A stretch of DNA of 64,000 nt from Mytilus californianus. Lineage: Eukaryota > Mollusca > Bivalvia > Mytilida > Mytilidae. The stretch covers positions 67,172,322 to 67,236,321 of the forward strand of contig NW_026262593.1 in assembly GCF_021869535.1 (NCBI RefSeq), in the 5' to 3' direction. A model generated the notes under the pieces. It was not told where the DNA came from. It did not search any database and saw only the letters and a list, made by a program, of their open reading frames with translations. Positions 36,290 through 50,050 of the stretch are shown here, one piece after another. Within the stretch, counting starts at the first letter, position 1, and each line of letters opens with the position of its first letter. Position numbers and translations under genes: made by a program.

Positions 36290-38564
36290 CTCAATCATAT
36301 CGTGCTTGATCAGGTATTTTTTCTTAGGTTATGTTCGGCCATTTTCGGTATGTTGTCAGTCAATTTTCCTTAACCCGGATCTGTGCAACTTATTCAGTGC
36401 TTAACTTTTGTTGCTGAATCCATTTGCTGTCTTAGGATATATAGGATATACCTGTTATTAGGGTATTCCAGGGCTAAAAACTAGATCATATCGTGCTTGG
36501 TCATGTATTTTTTCTTTGGTGAGTTTGACCGTTTTCGGTATGTTGGTGCTCAGTAATCCTTAACCCGGATCAGTGCACTCTATTCAACATTTTACTTTTT
36601 TTGCCCAGTATATTAGCTTTCAAGGGATATATACCTGTTTTAAGAGGATTCACGGGTGCAAAACTCGATCATATCGTGCTTAGTCATGTATTTTTTCTTA
36701 GGTTAGGTTCGGCCGTTCTCGGTATGTTGTCAATCAATATTCCTTAACCAGGATCTGTGCACTTAATTCAGTACTTAGCTGTTGTTTCTCAGTCCATTTG
36801 CTCTCTAAGGATATATAGGATATACCTGTTATTAGTGGATTCAAGGGCTAAAAACTCGATTATATCGTGCTTGGTCATGTATTTTCTCTTTGGTAAGTTC
36901 GACCGTTTTCGATATGTTGGTGCTGAGTAATCCTTAACCCAGATCAGTGCACTCTGTTCAATACTTAACTTTTGTTGCCTAGTATATTAGCTTTCTTGAG
37001 ATATATAGGGTTTACCTGTTTTTAGGGGATTCACGGGTGCAAAACTCGATCATATCGTGCTTGGTCATATGTATTTTTTCTTAGGTTTGGTTTGGCCGTT
37101 TTCGGTATGTTGTCAATCAATAATCCTTAACCCGGATCTGTGCACTTTATTTAGTACTTAACTTTTGTTTATTAGTCCATTTGCTTTTTTAGGATATATA
37201 GGATATACCTGTTTTTAGTGGATTCAAGGGCTAAAAACTCGATTATATCGTGCTTGGTGATGTATTTTTTCTTTGGTAAGTTCGACCGCTTTCGGTATGT
37301 TGGTGCTCAGTAATCCATAACCCAGATCAGTGCAATCTGTTCAATACTTAACTTTGGTTGCCCAGTATATTAGTTTTCTTGGGATATATAGGATATACTT
37401 GTTTTTAGAGGATTCATGGGGTTCAAAACTCTATCATATCGTGCTTGGTCATGTATTTTTTCTTAGGTTATGTTCGGCCGTTTTCGTTATGTTGTCAATC
37501 AATAATTCCTAACCCAGATCTGTGCACTTTATGCAGTACTTAATTTTTGTTGCCCATTCCATTTGCTTTCTTATGTTATTCAGGATGTACCTGTTATTAG
37601 GGGATTCTAGGACTAAAAACTCGATCATATCGTGATTGGTCATGTATTTTTTCTTTGGTAAGTTTGGTTGTTTTCGGTATGATGGCGCTCAGTTATCCTT
37701 AACCCGGATCAGTGCACTCTGTTCAATAGTTAACTTTTGATGCCCAGTATATTAACTTTCTTGAGATATACAGGGTATACCTGTTTTTAGAGGATTCAAG
37801 GGTTCAAAACTCGATCATATCGTGCTTGGTCATGTATTTTTTCTTAGGTTATGTTCGGCCGTTTTCGGTATGTTGTCAATCAATAATTCTTAACCCGGAT
37901 CTGTGCACTTTAGTCACTACGTAACTTTCGTTGCCCATTCCGTTTGCTTTCTTATTTTATTCAGGATGTACCTGTTATTAGGGGATTCTAGGGCTAAAAA
38001 CTCGATCATATCGTGCTTGGTCATGTATTTTTTCTTTGGTAAGTTCGACCGTTTTCGGTATGTTGGTGCTCAGTAATCCTTAACCCGGATCAGTGCACTC
38101 TATTCAATATTTTACTTTTTTTGCCCAGTATATTAGCTTTCAAGGGATATATACCTGTTTTAAGAGGATTCACAGGTGCAAAACTCGATCATATCGTGCT
38201 TAGTCATGTATTTTTTCTTAGGTTAGGTTCGGCCGTTTTCGGTATGTTGTCAATCAATATTCCTTAACCAGGATCTGTGCACTTAATTCAGTACTTAGCT
38301 GTTGTTTCTCAGTCCATTTGCTCTCTGAGGATATATAGGATATACCTGTTATTAGTTGATTCAAGGGCTAAAAACTCGATTATATCGTGCTTGGTCAGGT
38401 ATTTTCTCTTTGGTAAGTTCGACCGTTTTCGGTATGTTGTCAATCAATATTTCTTAACCAGGATCTGTGCACTTTAGTCACTACGTAACTTTCGTTGCCC
38501 ATCCCGTTTGCTTTCTTATTTTATTCAGGATGTACCTGTTATTAGGGGATTCTAGGGCTAAAAA
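36290..38564 (+). repeat. m19, m17/m20 hybrid, m21-m24, m1-m3, m20, m21, m22/m3 hybrid
   Basis: m19 36290, hybrid 36481 (GTGAGTTTGACC front of m17, then the m20 body with CAACATTTTAC), m21 36664, m22 36855, m23 37045, m24 37238, m1 37429, m2 37620, m3 37810, m20 38001, m21 38184, hybrid 38375. The last hybrid starts as m22 (TATTTTCTCTTTGG) and continues as m3 (AGTCACTACG). Confidence 0.8.
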
Positions 38565-40469
38565 CTCGATCATATCGTGCTTGGTCATGTATTTTTTCTT
38601 TGGTAAGTTCGACCGTTTTCGGTATGTTGGCTCTCAGTAATCCTCATTCCGGATCAGTGCACTCTATTCAATACTAAAATTTTGTTGCTCAGTATATTAG
38701 ATGTCTTGAGATATATAGGGTATACCTGTTTTTAGAGGATTCAAGGGAGCAAAACTCGATCATATCGTGCTTGGTCAGATATTTTTTTCGGTTAGGTTCG
38801 GCCGTTTTCGGTATGTTGTCAATCAATAATCCTTAACCTGGATCTGTGCACTTTATGCAGTGCTTAACGTTTGTTGCCCAGTCCATTTGCTTTCTTATGA
38901 TATATAGGATATACCTGTTTTTAGGGGATTAAAGGGCTAAAAACTCGATCATATCGTGCATGGTCATGTATTTTTTCTTTGGTAAGTTTGGCTGTTTCCG
39001 GTATGTTCGCGCTCAGTTATCCTTAACCAGGAACTGTGCACTCTTTTCAATACTTAACTTTTGTTGCCCAGTATATCAGTTTTCTTGGGTTATAAAGAGT
39101 TTACCTGTTTTTAGAGGATTCAAGGGTTCAAAACTCGATCATGTCGTTCTTTGTCATGTATTTACTCTTATGTTAGGTTCGGCCGTTTTCGGTATGTTGT
39201 CAATCAAGTATCCTTAACCCTGATCTGTGCACTTTATTCAGTACTTAACGTTTGTTGCCCAGTCCATTTGCTTTCTTAGGATATATAGGATATACCTGTT
39301 ATTAGGGGATTCAAGGGCAAAAAACTCAATCTTATCGTGCTTGGTCATGTATTTTTTCTTTGGTAAGTTTGACCGTTTTCGGTATGTTTGCGCTCAGTTA
39401 TCATTAACCCGGATCAGTGCACTCTGTTCAGTATTAAACGTTTGTTGCCTAGTATATTAGCTTTCTTGGGATATATAGGGTATATCCGTTTTTAGAGGAT
39501 TCAAGGGTTCAAAACTCGATCATATTGTACTTGGTCATGTATTTTTCTTAGGTTAGGTTCGGCCCTTTTCGGTATACTAGTATTGTCAATCAATAATCCC
39601 TAAACCGGATCTGTGCCCTTTATTCAGCACTTACCTTTTGTTGCCTAGTTCATTTGCTTTCTTAAGATATGTAGGACATACCTGTTATTAGAGGGTTCAA
39701 GGGCTAAAAATTCGATCATATCGTGATTGGTCATGTAATTTTTCTTTGGTAAGTTTTGCCGTTTTCGGTATGTTGGCGCTCAGTTATCCTTAACCCGGAT
39801 CATTGCACTCTGTTCAATACTTAACTTTTGTGGCCCAGTATATTAGATTTCTTGGGATATATAGGATATAACTGTTTTTAGATGATTCAAGGTTTCAAAA
39901 CTCGATCACATCGTGCTTGGTCATGTATTTTTTCTATGGTAAGTTGGCCGTTTTCGGTATGTTGGCGCTCAATAATCCTTATTCAGGAACTGTGCACTTT
40001 ATTCAGTACTTAACTTCTATTGCCCAGTCGATTTGCCTTCTTAGGATATATAGGATATACCTGTCATTAGGGGATTCAAGAGCTGTAAACTCGATCATAT
40101 CGTGCTTGGACATGTAATTTTTCTTTTGGAATTTTGGCGGTTTTCGATATGTTGGCGCTCGGTTATCCTTAACCCAGATCAGTGCACTCTGTTAAATCCT
40201 TTACTTTTGTTGCTTTGTCCATTTGCTTTCTTCACGTATAGAGGATATGCCTGTTATTAGGGTACTAAAGGTCTAAAAACTCGATGATATCGTGCTTGGT
40301 CGTGTATTTTTTCTTTGGTAAGTTTTGCCGTTTTCGGTATGTTGGTGCTCAGTAATCCTTAACCCGGATCAGTGCAGTCTGTTCAATACTAAACTTTTGT
40401 GGCCCAGTATATTAGATTTCTTGGGATATATAGGGTATACCTGTTTTTAGAGGATTCAAGGGTTAAGAA
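38565..40469 (+). repeat. m4-m7, m8/m10 hybrid, m11-m15
   Basis: m4 38565, m5 38755, m6 38944, m7 39134, hybrid 39325, m11 39515, m12 39711, m13 39901, m14 40090, m15 40280. The hybrid starts as m8 (TTTGCGCTCAG, CAGTATTAAACG) and ends as m10 (GGTATATCCG), so m8's end, m9 and most of m10 are missing. The block ends at the off-register junction. Confidence 0.82.
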
Positions 40470-40532
40470 TTCGATTTGCTTTTTTAGGATATATAGGATA
40501 TACCTGTTTTTAGTGGATTCAAGGGCTAAAAA
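40470..40532 (+). repeat. 63-bp monomer remnant at an off-register junction
   Basis: After m15 the anchor reads GAATTCGATT and then jumps to TTGCTTTTTTAGGATATA, the last third of m23. Spacing to the next anchor (40533) is 63 bp instead of 190, so about 127 bp are missing. The joint lies in a few shared bases (GATT/ATTTG). It is the only place in the window where the 190-bp phase is broken, which points to a deletion by end joining or microhomology rather than exchange between aligned repeats. An assembly error is the alternative. Confidence 0.85.
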
Positions 40533-42245
40533 CTCGATTATATCGTGCTTGGTGATGTATTTTTTCTTTGGTAAGTTCGACCGCTTTCGGTATGTTGGTG
40601 CTCAGTAATCCATAACCCAGATCAGTGCAATCTGTTCAATACTTAACTTTGGTTGCCCAGTATATTAGTTTTCTTGGGATATATAGGATATACTTGTTTT
40701 TAGAGGATTCATGGGGTTCAGAACTCTATCATATCGTGTTTGGTCATGTATTTTTTCTTAGGTTATGTTCGGCCGTTTTCGTTATGTTGTCAATCAATAA
40801 TTCCTAACCCAGATCTGTGCACTTTATGCAGTACTTAATTTTTGTTGCCCATTCCATTTGCTTTCTTATGTTATTCAGGATGTACCTGTTATTAGGGGAT
40901 TCTAGGACTAAAAACTCGATCATATCGTGATTGGTCATGTATTTTTTCTTTGGTAAGTTTGGTTGTTTTCGGTATGTTGGCGCTCAGTTATCCTTAACCC
41001 GGATCAGTGCACTCTGTTCAATAGTTAACTTTTGATGCCCAGTATATTAACTTTCTTGAGATGAATAGGGTATACCTGTTTTTAGAGGATTCAAGGGTTA
41101 AAAACTCGATCATATCGTGCTTGGTCGTGTATTTTTTCTTAGGTTATGTTCGGCCGTTTTCGGTATGTTGTCAATCAATAATTCTTAACCAGGATCTGTG
41201 CACTTTAGTCACTACGTAACTTTCGTTGCCCATTCCGTTTGCTTTCTTATTTTATTCAGGATGTACCTGTAATTAGGGGATTCTAGGGCTAAAAACTCGA
41301 TCATATCGTGCTTGGTCATGTATTTTTTCTTTGGTAAGTTCGACCGTTTTCGGTATGTTGGCTCTCAGTAATCCTCATTCCGGATCAGTGCACTCTATTC
41401 AATACTAAAATTTTGTTGCTCAGTATATTAGATGTCTTGAGATATATAGGGTATACCTGTTTTTAGAGGATTCAAGGGAGCAAAACTCGATCATATCGTG
41501 CTTGGTCAGATATTTTTTTCGGTTAGGTTCGGCCGTTTTCGGTATGTTGTCAATCAATAATCCTTAACCTGGATCTGTGCACTTTATGCAGTGCTTAACG
41601 TTTGTTGCCCAGTCCATTTGCTTTCTTATGATATATAGGATATACCTGTTTTTAGGGGATTCAAGGGCTAAAAACTCGATCATATCGTGCATGGTCATGT
41701 ATTTTTTCTTTGGTAAGTTTGGCTGTTTCCGGTATGTTGGCGCTCAGTTATCCCTAACCAGGAACTGTGCACTCTTTTCAATACTTAACTTTTGTTGCCC
41801 AGTATATCAGTTTTCTTGGGTTATAAAGAGTTTACCTGTTTTTAGAGGATTCAAGGGTTCAAAACTCGATCATGTCGTTCTTTGTCATGTATTTACTCTT
41901 ATGTTAGGTTCGGCCGTTTTCGGTATGTTGTCAATCAAGTATCCTTAACCCTGATCTGTGCACTTTATTCAGTACTTAACGTTTGTTGCCCAGTCCATTT
42001 GCTTTCTTAGGATATATAGGATATACCTGTTATAAGGGGATTCAAGGGCAACAAACTCAATCTTATCGTGCTTGGTCATGTATTTTTTCTTTGGTAAGTT
42101 TGACCGTTTTCGGTATGTTTGCGCTCAGTTATCATTAACCCGGATCAGTGCACTCTGTTCAGTATTAAACGTTTGTTGCCTAGTATATTAGCTTTCTTGG
42201 GATATATAGGGTATACCTGTTTTTAGAGAATTCAAGGGTTCAAAA
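40533..42245 (+). repeat. Canonical run m24, m1-m8
   Basis: m24 40533, m1 40724, m2 40915, m3 41105, m4 41296, m5 41486, m6 41675, m7 41865, m8 42056. This is one of the places where m3 leads to m4 and so links the 8-mer module to the 16-mer module. Confidence 0.85.
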
Positions 42246-43587
42246 CATGATCATATCGTGCTTGGTCATGTATTTTTTCTTTGGTAAGTTTTGCCGTTTT
42301 CGGTATGTTGGTGCTCAGTAATCCTTAACCCGGATCAGTGCAGTCTGTTCAATACTTAACATTTATTGCCCAGTATATTATCTTTCTTGGGATATATAGG
42401 GTATATCCGTTTTTAGAGGATTCAAGGGTTCAAAACTCGATCATATTGTACTTGGTCATGTATTTTTCTTAGGTTAGGTTCGGCCCTTTTCGGTATACTA
42501 GTATTGTCAATCAATAATCCCTAAACCGGATCTGTGCCCTTTATTCAGCACTTACCTTTTGTTGCCTAGTTCATTTGCTTTCTTAAGATATGTAGGACAT
42601 ACCTGTTATTAGAGGGTTCAAGGGCTAAAAACTCGATCATATCGTGATTGGTCATGTAATTTTTCTTTGGTAAGTTTTGCCGTTTTCGGTATGTTGGCGC
42701 TCAGTTATCCTTAACCCGGATCATTGCACTCTGTTCAATACTTAACTTTTGTGGCCCAGTATATTAGATTTCTTCGGATATATAGGATATAACTGTTTTT
42801 AGATGATTCAAGGTTTCAAAACTCGATCACATCGTGCTTGGTCATGTATTTTTTCTTTGGTAAGTTGGCCGTTTTCGGTATGTTGGCGCTCAGTAATCCT
42901 TATTCAGGAACTGTGCACTTTATTCAGTACTTAACTTCTATTGCCCAGTCGATTTGCCTTCTTAGGATATATAGGATATACCTGTCATTAGGGGATTCAA
43001 GAGCTGTAAACTCTATCATATCGTGCTTGGACATGTAATTTTTCTTTTGGAATTTTGGCGATTTTCGATATGTTGGCGCTCGGTTATCCTTAACCCAGAT
43101 CAGTGCACTCTGTTAAATCCTTTACTTTTGTTGCTTTGTCCGTTTGCTTTCTTCACGTATAGAGGATATGCCTGTTATTAGGGTACTAAAGGTCTAAAAA
43201 CTCGATGATATCGTGCTTGGTCGTGTATTTTTTCTTTGGTAAGTTTTGTCGTTTTCGGTATGTTGGTGCTCAGTAATCCTTAACCCGGATCAGTGCAGTC
43301 TGTTCAATACTAAACTTTTGTGGCCCAGTATATTAGATTTCTTGGGATATATAGGGTATACCTGTTTTTAGAGTATTCAAGGGTTGAGAATTCGATCATA
43401 TCGTGCTTGCCCATGTATTTTTTCTTAGGTTAGGTTCGGCCGTTATCGATATGTTGTCAATCAATAATCCTTAATCGGGATCTGTACACTTTATTCAGTA
43501 GATAACTTCTACTGTCCATTCCATTTGCTTTCTTAGGATATATATAGAGATTATATACCTGTTATTAAGGGATTCAAGTGCTAAAAA
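42246..43587 (+). repeat. m15/m10 hybrid, m11-m16
   Basis: Hybrid 42246 begins as m15 (AAGTTTTGCCG, GTGCAGTCTG) and ends as m10 (AACATTTATTG, GGTATATCCG). Then m11 42436, m12 42632, m13 42822, m14 43011, m15 43201, m16 43391. m16 ends with an anchor of m21 type (CTCGATTATATCG) and leads to m22. Confidence 0.8.
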
Positions 43588-45302
43588 CTCGATTATATCG
43601 TGCTTGGTCATGTATTTTCTCTTTGGTAAGTTCGACCGTTTTCGGTATGTTGGTGCTGAGTAATCCTTAACCCAGATCAGTGCACTCTGTTCAATACTTA
43701 ACTTTTGTTGCCTAGTATATTAGCTTTCTTGGGATATATAGGGTTTACCTGTTTTTAGGGGATTCACGGGTGCAAAACTCGATCATGTCGTGCTTGGTCA
43801 TATGTATTTTTTCTTAGGTTTGGTTTGGCCGTTTTCGGTATGTTGTCAATCAATAATCCTTAACCCGGATCTGTGCACTTTATTTAGTACTTAACTTTTG
43901 TTTATTAGTCCATTTGCTTTTTTAGGATATATAGGATATACCTGTTTTTAGTGGATTCAAGGGCTAAAAACTCGATTATATCGTGCTTGGTGATGTATTT
44001 TTTCTTTGGTAAGTTCGACCGCTTTCGGTATGTTGGTGCTCAGTAATCCATAACCCAGATCAGTGCAATCTGTTCAATACTTAACTTTGGTTGCCCAGTA
44101 TATTAGTTTTCTTGGGATATATAGGATATACTTGTTTTTAGAGGATTCATTGGGTTCAAAACTCTATCATATCGTGCTTGGTCATGTATTTTTTCTTAGG
44201 TTTTGTTCGGCCGTATTCGTTATGTTGTCAATCAATAATTCCTAACCCATATCTGTGCACTTTATGCAGTACTTGATTGTTGTTGCCCATTCCATTTGCT
44301 TTCTTATGTTATTCAGGATGTACCTGTTATTAGGGGATTCTAGGACTAAAAACTCGATCATATCGTGATTGGTCATGTATTTTTTCTTTGGTAAGTTCGA
44401 CCGTTTTCGGTATGTTGGCGCTCAGTTATCCTTAACCCGGATCAGTGCACTCTGTTCAATAGTTAACTTTTGATGCCCAGTATATTAACTTTCTAGAGAT
44501 ATACAGAGTATACCTGTTTTTAGAGGATTCAAGGGTTCAAAACTCGATCATATCGTGCTTGGTCATGTATTTTTTCTTAGGTTATGTTTGGCCGTTTTCG
44601 GTATGTTGTCAATCAATAATTCTTAACCCGGATCTGTGCACTTTAGTCACTACGTAACTTTCGTTGCCCATTCCGTTTGCTTTCTTATTTTATTCAGGAT
44701 GTACCTGTTATTAGGGGATTCTAGGGCTAAAAACTCGATCATATCGTGCTTGGTCTTTTTTTTTTTATTTGGTAAGTTCGACCGTTTTCGGTATGTTGGT
44801 GCTCAGTAATCCTCATTCCGGATCAGTGCACTCTATTCAATACTAAAATTTTGTTGCTCAGTATATTAGATGTCTTGAGATATATAGGGTATACCTGTTT
44901 TATGAGGATTCAAGGGAGCAAAACTCGATCATATCGTGCTTGGTCAGATATTTTTTTCGGTTAGGTTCGGCCGTTTTCGGTATGTTGTCAATCAATAATC
45001 CTTAACCTGGATCTGTGCACTTTATGCAGTGCTTAACGTTTGTTGCCCAGTCCATTTTTTTTCTTATGATATATAGGATATACCTGTTTTTAGGGGATTC
45101 TAGGACTAAAAACTCGATCATATCGTGATTGGTCATGTATTTTTTCTTTGGTAAGTTTGGTTGTTTTCGGTATGTTGGCGCTCAGTTATCCTTAACCCGG
45201 ATCAGTGCACTCTGTCCAATAGTTAACTTTTGATGCCCAGTATATTAACTTTCTTGAGATATACAGGGTATACCTGTTTTTAAAGGATTCAAGGGTTCAA
45301 AA
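43588..45302 (+). repeat. m22-m24, m1-m3, m20/m4 and m5/m1 hybrids, m2
   Basis: m22 43588, m23 43778, m24 43971, m1 44162, m2 44353, m3 44543, hybrid 44734 (m20 front ATTTGGTAAG, m4 body AATCCTCATTCCGG), hybrid 44924 (m5 body, m1 end GATTCTAGGAC), m2 45113. The 44734 hybrid contains a run of 11 T (44756-44766) where other copies have ATGTA and 6 T. Confidence 0.8.
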
Positions 45303-47579
45303 CTCGATCATATCGTGCTTGGTCATGTATTTTTTCTTAGGTTATGTTCGGCCGTTTTCGGTATGTTGTCAATCAATAATTCTTAACCCGGATCTGTGCA
45401 CTTTAGTCACTACGTAACTTTCGTTGCCCATTCCGTTTGCTTTCTTATTTTATTAAGGATGTACCTGTTATTAGGGGATTCTAGGGCTAAAAACTCGATC
45501 ATATCGTGCTTGGTCATGTATTTTTTATTTGGTAAGTTCGACCGTTTTCGGTATGTTGGTGCTCAGTAATCCTTAACCCGGATCAGTGCACTCTATTCAA
45601 TATTTTACTTTTTTTGCCCAGTATATTAGCTTTCAAGGGATATATACCTGTTTTAAGAGGATTCACGGTTGCAAAACTCGATCATATCGTGCTTAGTCAT
45701 GTATTTTTTCTTAGGTTAGGTTCGGCCGTTTTCGGTATGTTGTCAATCAATATTCCTTAACCAGGATCTGTGCACTTAATTCAGTACTTAGCTGTTGTTT
45801 CTCAGTCCATTTGCTCTCTAAGGATATATAGGATATACCTGTTATTAGTGGATTCAAGGTCTAAAAACTCGATTATATCGTGCTTGGTCATGTATTTTCT
45901 CTTTGGTAAGTTCGACCGTTTTCGGTATGTTGGTGCTGAGTAATCCTTAACCCAGATCAGTGCACTCTGTTCAATACTTAACTTTTGTTGCCCAGTATAT
46001 TAGCTTTCTTGGTATATATAGGGTTTACCTGTTTTTAGGGGATTCACGGGTGCAAAACTCGATCATGTCGTGCTTGGTCATATGTATTTTTTCTTAGGTT
46101 TGGTTTGGCCGTTTTCGGTATGTTGTCAATCAATAATCCTTAACCCGGATCTGTGCACTTTATTTAGTACTTAACTTTTGTTTATTAGTCCATTTGCTTT
46201 TTTAGGATATGTAGGATATACCTGTTTTTAGTGGATTCAAGGGCTAAAAACTCGATTATATCGTGCTTGGTGATGTATTTTTTCTTTGGTAAGTTCGACC
46301 GCTTTCGGTATGTTGGTGCTCAGTAATCCATAACCCAGATCAGTGCAATCTGTTCAATACTTAACTTTGGTTGCCCAGTATATTAGTTTTTTTGGGATAT
46401 ATAGGATATACTTGTTTTTAGAGGATTCATGGGGTTCAAAACTCTATCATATCGTGCTTGGTCATGTATTTTTTCTTAGGTTATGTTCGGCCGTTTTCGG
46501 TATGTTGTCAATCAATAATTCTTAACCCGGATCTGTGCACTTTAGTCACTACGTAACTTTCGTTGTCCATTCCGTTTCCTTTCTTATTTTATTCAGGATG
46601 TACCTGTTATTAGGGGATTCTAGGGCTAAAAACTAGATCATTTCGTGCTTGGTCATGTATTTTTTATTTGGTAAGTTCGACCGTTTTCGGTATGTTGGTG
46701 CTCAGTAATCCTTAACCCGGATCAGTGCACTCTATTCAATATTTTACTTTTTTTGCCCAGTATATTAGCTTTCAAGGGATATATACCTGTTTTAAGAGAA
46801 TTCACGGGTGCAAAACTCGATCATATCGTGCTTAGTCATGTATTTTTTCTCAGGTAAGGTTCGGCCGTTTTCGGTATGTTGTCAATCAATATTCCTTAAC
46901 CAGGATCTGTGCACTTAATTCAGTACTTAGCTGTTGTTTCTCAGTCCATTTGCTCTCTAAGGATATATAGGATATACCTGTTATTAGTGGATTCAAAGGC
47001 TAAAAACTCGATTATATCGTGCTTGGTCATGTATTTTCTCTTTGGTAAGTTCGACCGTTTTCGGTATGTTGGTGCTGAGTAATCCTTAACCCAGATCAGT
47101 GCACTCTGTTCAATACTTAACTTTTGTTGCCCAGTATATTAGCTTTCTTGGTATATATAGGGTTTACCTGTTTTTAGGGGATTCACGATTGCAAAACTCG
47201 ATCATGTCGTGCTTGGTCATATGTATTTTTTCTTAGGTTTGGTTTGGCCGTTTTCGGTATGTTGTCAATCAATAATCCTTAACCCGGATCTGTGCACTTT
47301 ATTTAGTACTTAACTTTTGTTTATTAGTCCATTTGCTTTTTAGGATATATAGGATATACCTGTTTTTAGTGGATTCAAGGGCTAAAAACTCGATTATATC
47401 GTGCTTGGTGATGTATTTTTTCTTTGGTAAGTTTGACCGCTTTCGGTATGTTGGTGCTCAGTAATCCATAACCCAGATCAGTGCAATCTGTTCAATACTT
47501 AACTTTGGTTGCCCAGTATATTAGTTTTCTTGGGATATATAGGATATACTTGTTTTTAGAGGATTCATGGGGTTCAAAA
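45303..47579 (+). repeat. Two 6-mer HOR copies, 1,139 and 1,138 bp
   Basis: Copy 1: m3 45303, m20 45494, m21 45677, m22 45868, m23 46058, m24 46251. Copy 2: m3 46442, m20 46633, m21 46816, m22 47007, m23 47197, m24 47389. The same m24 to m3 exchange as at 19907-22184, 25 kb away, so the 6-mer is either an old subtype or arose twice at the same homology. Confidence 0.86.
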
Positions 47580-50050
47580 CTCTATCATATCGTGCTTGGT
47601 CATGTATTTTTTCTTAGGTTATGTTCGGCCGTTTTCGGTATGTTGTCAATCAATAATTCCTAACCCAGATCTGTGCACTTTATGCAGTACTTAATTTTTG
47701 TTGCCCATTCCATTTGCTTTCTTATGTTATTCAGGATGTACCTGTTATTAGGGGATTCTAGGACTAAAAACTCGATCATATCGTGATTGGTCATGTATTT
47801 TTTCTTTGGTAAGTTTGGTTGTTTTCGGTATGTTGGCGCTCAGTTATCCTTAACCCGGATCAGTGCACTCTGTTCAATAGTTAACTTTTGATGTCCAGTA
47901 TATTAACTTTCTTGAGATATACAGGGTATACCTGTTTTTAGAGGATTCAAGGGTTCAAAACTCGATCATATCGTGCTTGGTCATGTATTTTTTCTTAGGT
48001 TATGTTTGGCCGTTTTCGGTATGTTGTCAATCAATAATTCTTAACCCGGATCTGTGCACTTTAGTCACTACGTAACTTTCGTTGCCCATTCCGTTTGCTT
48101 TCTTATTTTATTCAGGATGTACCTGTTATTAGGGGATTCAAGGGCTAAAAACTCGATTATATCGTGCTTGGTGATGTATTTTTTATTTGGTAAGTTCGAC
48201 CGATTTCGGTATGTTGGTGCTCAGTAATCCTTAACCCGGATCAGTGCACTCTATTCAATATTTAACTTTTTTTGCCCAGTATATTAGCTTTCAAGGGATA
48301 TATACCTGTTTTAAGAGGATTCACGGGTGCAAAACTCGATCATATCGTGCTTAGTCATGTATTTTTTCTTAGGTTAGGTTCGGCCGTTTTCGGTATGTTG
48401 TCAATCAATATTCCTTAACCAGGATCTGTGCACTTAATTCAGTACTTAGCTGTTGTTTCTCAGTCCATTTGCTCTCTAAGGATATATAGGATATACCTGT
48501 TATTAGTGGATTCAAGGGCTAAAAACTCGATTATATCGTGCTTGGTCATGTATTTTCACTTTGGTAAGTTCGACCGTTTTCGGTATGTTGGTGCTGGGTA
48601 ATCCTTAACCCAGATCAGTGCACTCTGTTCAATACTTAACTTTTGTAGCCTAGTATATTAGCTTTCTTGGGATATATAGGGTTTACCTGTTTTTAGGGGA
48701 TTCACGGGTGCAAAACTCGATCATGTCGTGCTTGGTCATATGTATTTTTTCTTAGGTTTGGTTTGGCCGTTTTCGGTATGTTGTCAATCAATAATCCTTA
48801 ACCCGGATCTGTGCACTTTATTTAGTACTTAACTTTTGTTTATTAGTCCATTTGCTTTTTTAGGATATATAGGATATACCTGTTTTTAGTGGATTCAAGG
48901 GCTAAAAACTCGATTATATCGTGCTTGGTGATGTATTTTTTCTTTGGTAAGTTCGACCGCTTTCGGTATGTTGGTGCTCAGTAATCCATAACCCAGATCA
49001 GTGCAATCTGTTCAATACTTAACTTTGGTTGTCCAGTATATTAGTTTTCTTGGGATATATAGGATATACTTGTTTTTAGAGGATTCATGGGGTTCAAAAC
49101 TCTATCATATCGTGCTTGGTCATGTATTTTTTTTTAGGTTATGTTCGGCCGTTTTCGTTATGTTGTCAATCAATAATTCCTAACCCAGATCTGTGCACTT
49201 TATGCAGTACTTAGTTTTTGTTGCCCATTCCATTTGCGTTCTTATGTTATTCAGGATGTACCTGTTATTAGGGGATTCTAGGACTAAAAATTCGATCATA
49301 TCGTGATTGGTCATGTATTTTTTCTTTGGTAAGTTTGGTTGTTTTCGGTATGTTGGCGCTCAGTTATCCTTAACCCGGATCAGTGCACTCTGTTCAATAG
49401 TTAACTTTTGATGCCCAGTATATTAACTTTCTTGAGATATACAGGGTATACCTGTTTTTAGAGGATTCAAGGGTTCAAAACTCGATCATATCGTGCTTGG
49501 TCATGTATTTTTTCTTAGGTTATGTTCGGCCGTTTTCGGTATGTTGTCAATCAATAATTCTTAACCCGGATCTGTGCACTTTAGTCACTACGTAACTTTC
49601 GTTGCCCATTCCGTTTGCTTTCTTATTTTATTCAGGATGTACCTGTTATTAGGGGATTCTAGGGCTAAAAACTCGATCATATCGTGCTTGGTCATGTATT
49701 TTTTCTTTGGTAAGTTCGACCGTTTTCGGTATGTTGGCTCTCAGTAATCCTCATTCCGGATCAGTGCACTCTATTCAATACTAAAATTTTGTTGCTCAGT
49801 ATATTAGATGTCTTGAGATATATAGGGTATACCTGTTTTTAGAGGATTCAAGGGAGCAAAACTCGATCATATCGTGCTTGGCTAGATATTTTTTTCGGTT
49901 AGGTTCGGCCGTTTTCGGTATGTTGTCAATCAATAATCCTTAACCTGGATCTGTGCACTTTATGCAGTGCTTAACGTTTGTTGCCCAGTCCATTTGCTTT
50001 CTTATGATATATAGGATATACCTGTTTTTAGGGGATTCAAGGGCTAAAAA
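47580..50050 (+). repeat. m1-m3, m20-m24, m1-m5
   Basis: m1 47580, m2 47771, m3 47961, m20 48152, m21 48335, m22 48526, m23 48716, m24 48909, m1 49100, m2 49291, m3 49481, m4 49672, m5 49862. The m3 at 47961 ends like m23 (GATTCAAGGGC, CTCGATTATATCG, GGTGATG). Both uses of m3 occur here: m3 to m20 and m3 to m4. Confidence 0.82.

Noticed and set aside
40440..40540. Transposon insertion or target-site duplication at the phase break
   Set aside because: Both sides are plain satellite; there is no inserted sequence, no terminal repeat and no duplicated target, only a loss of about 127 bp.
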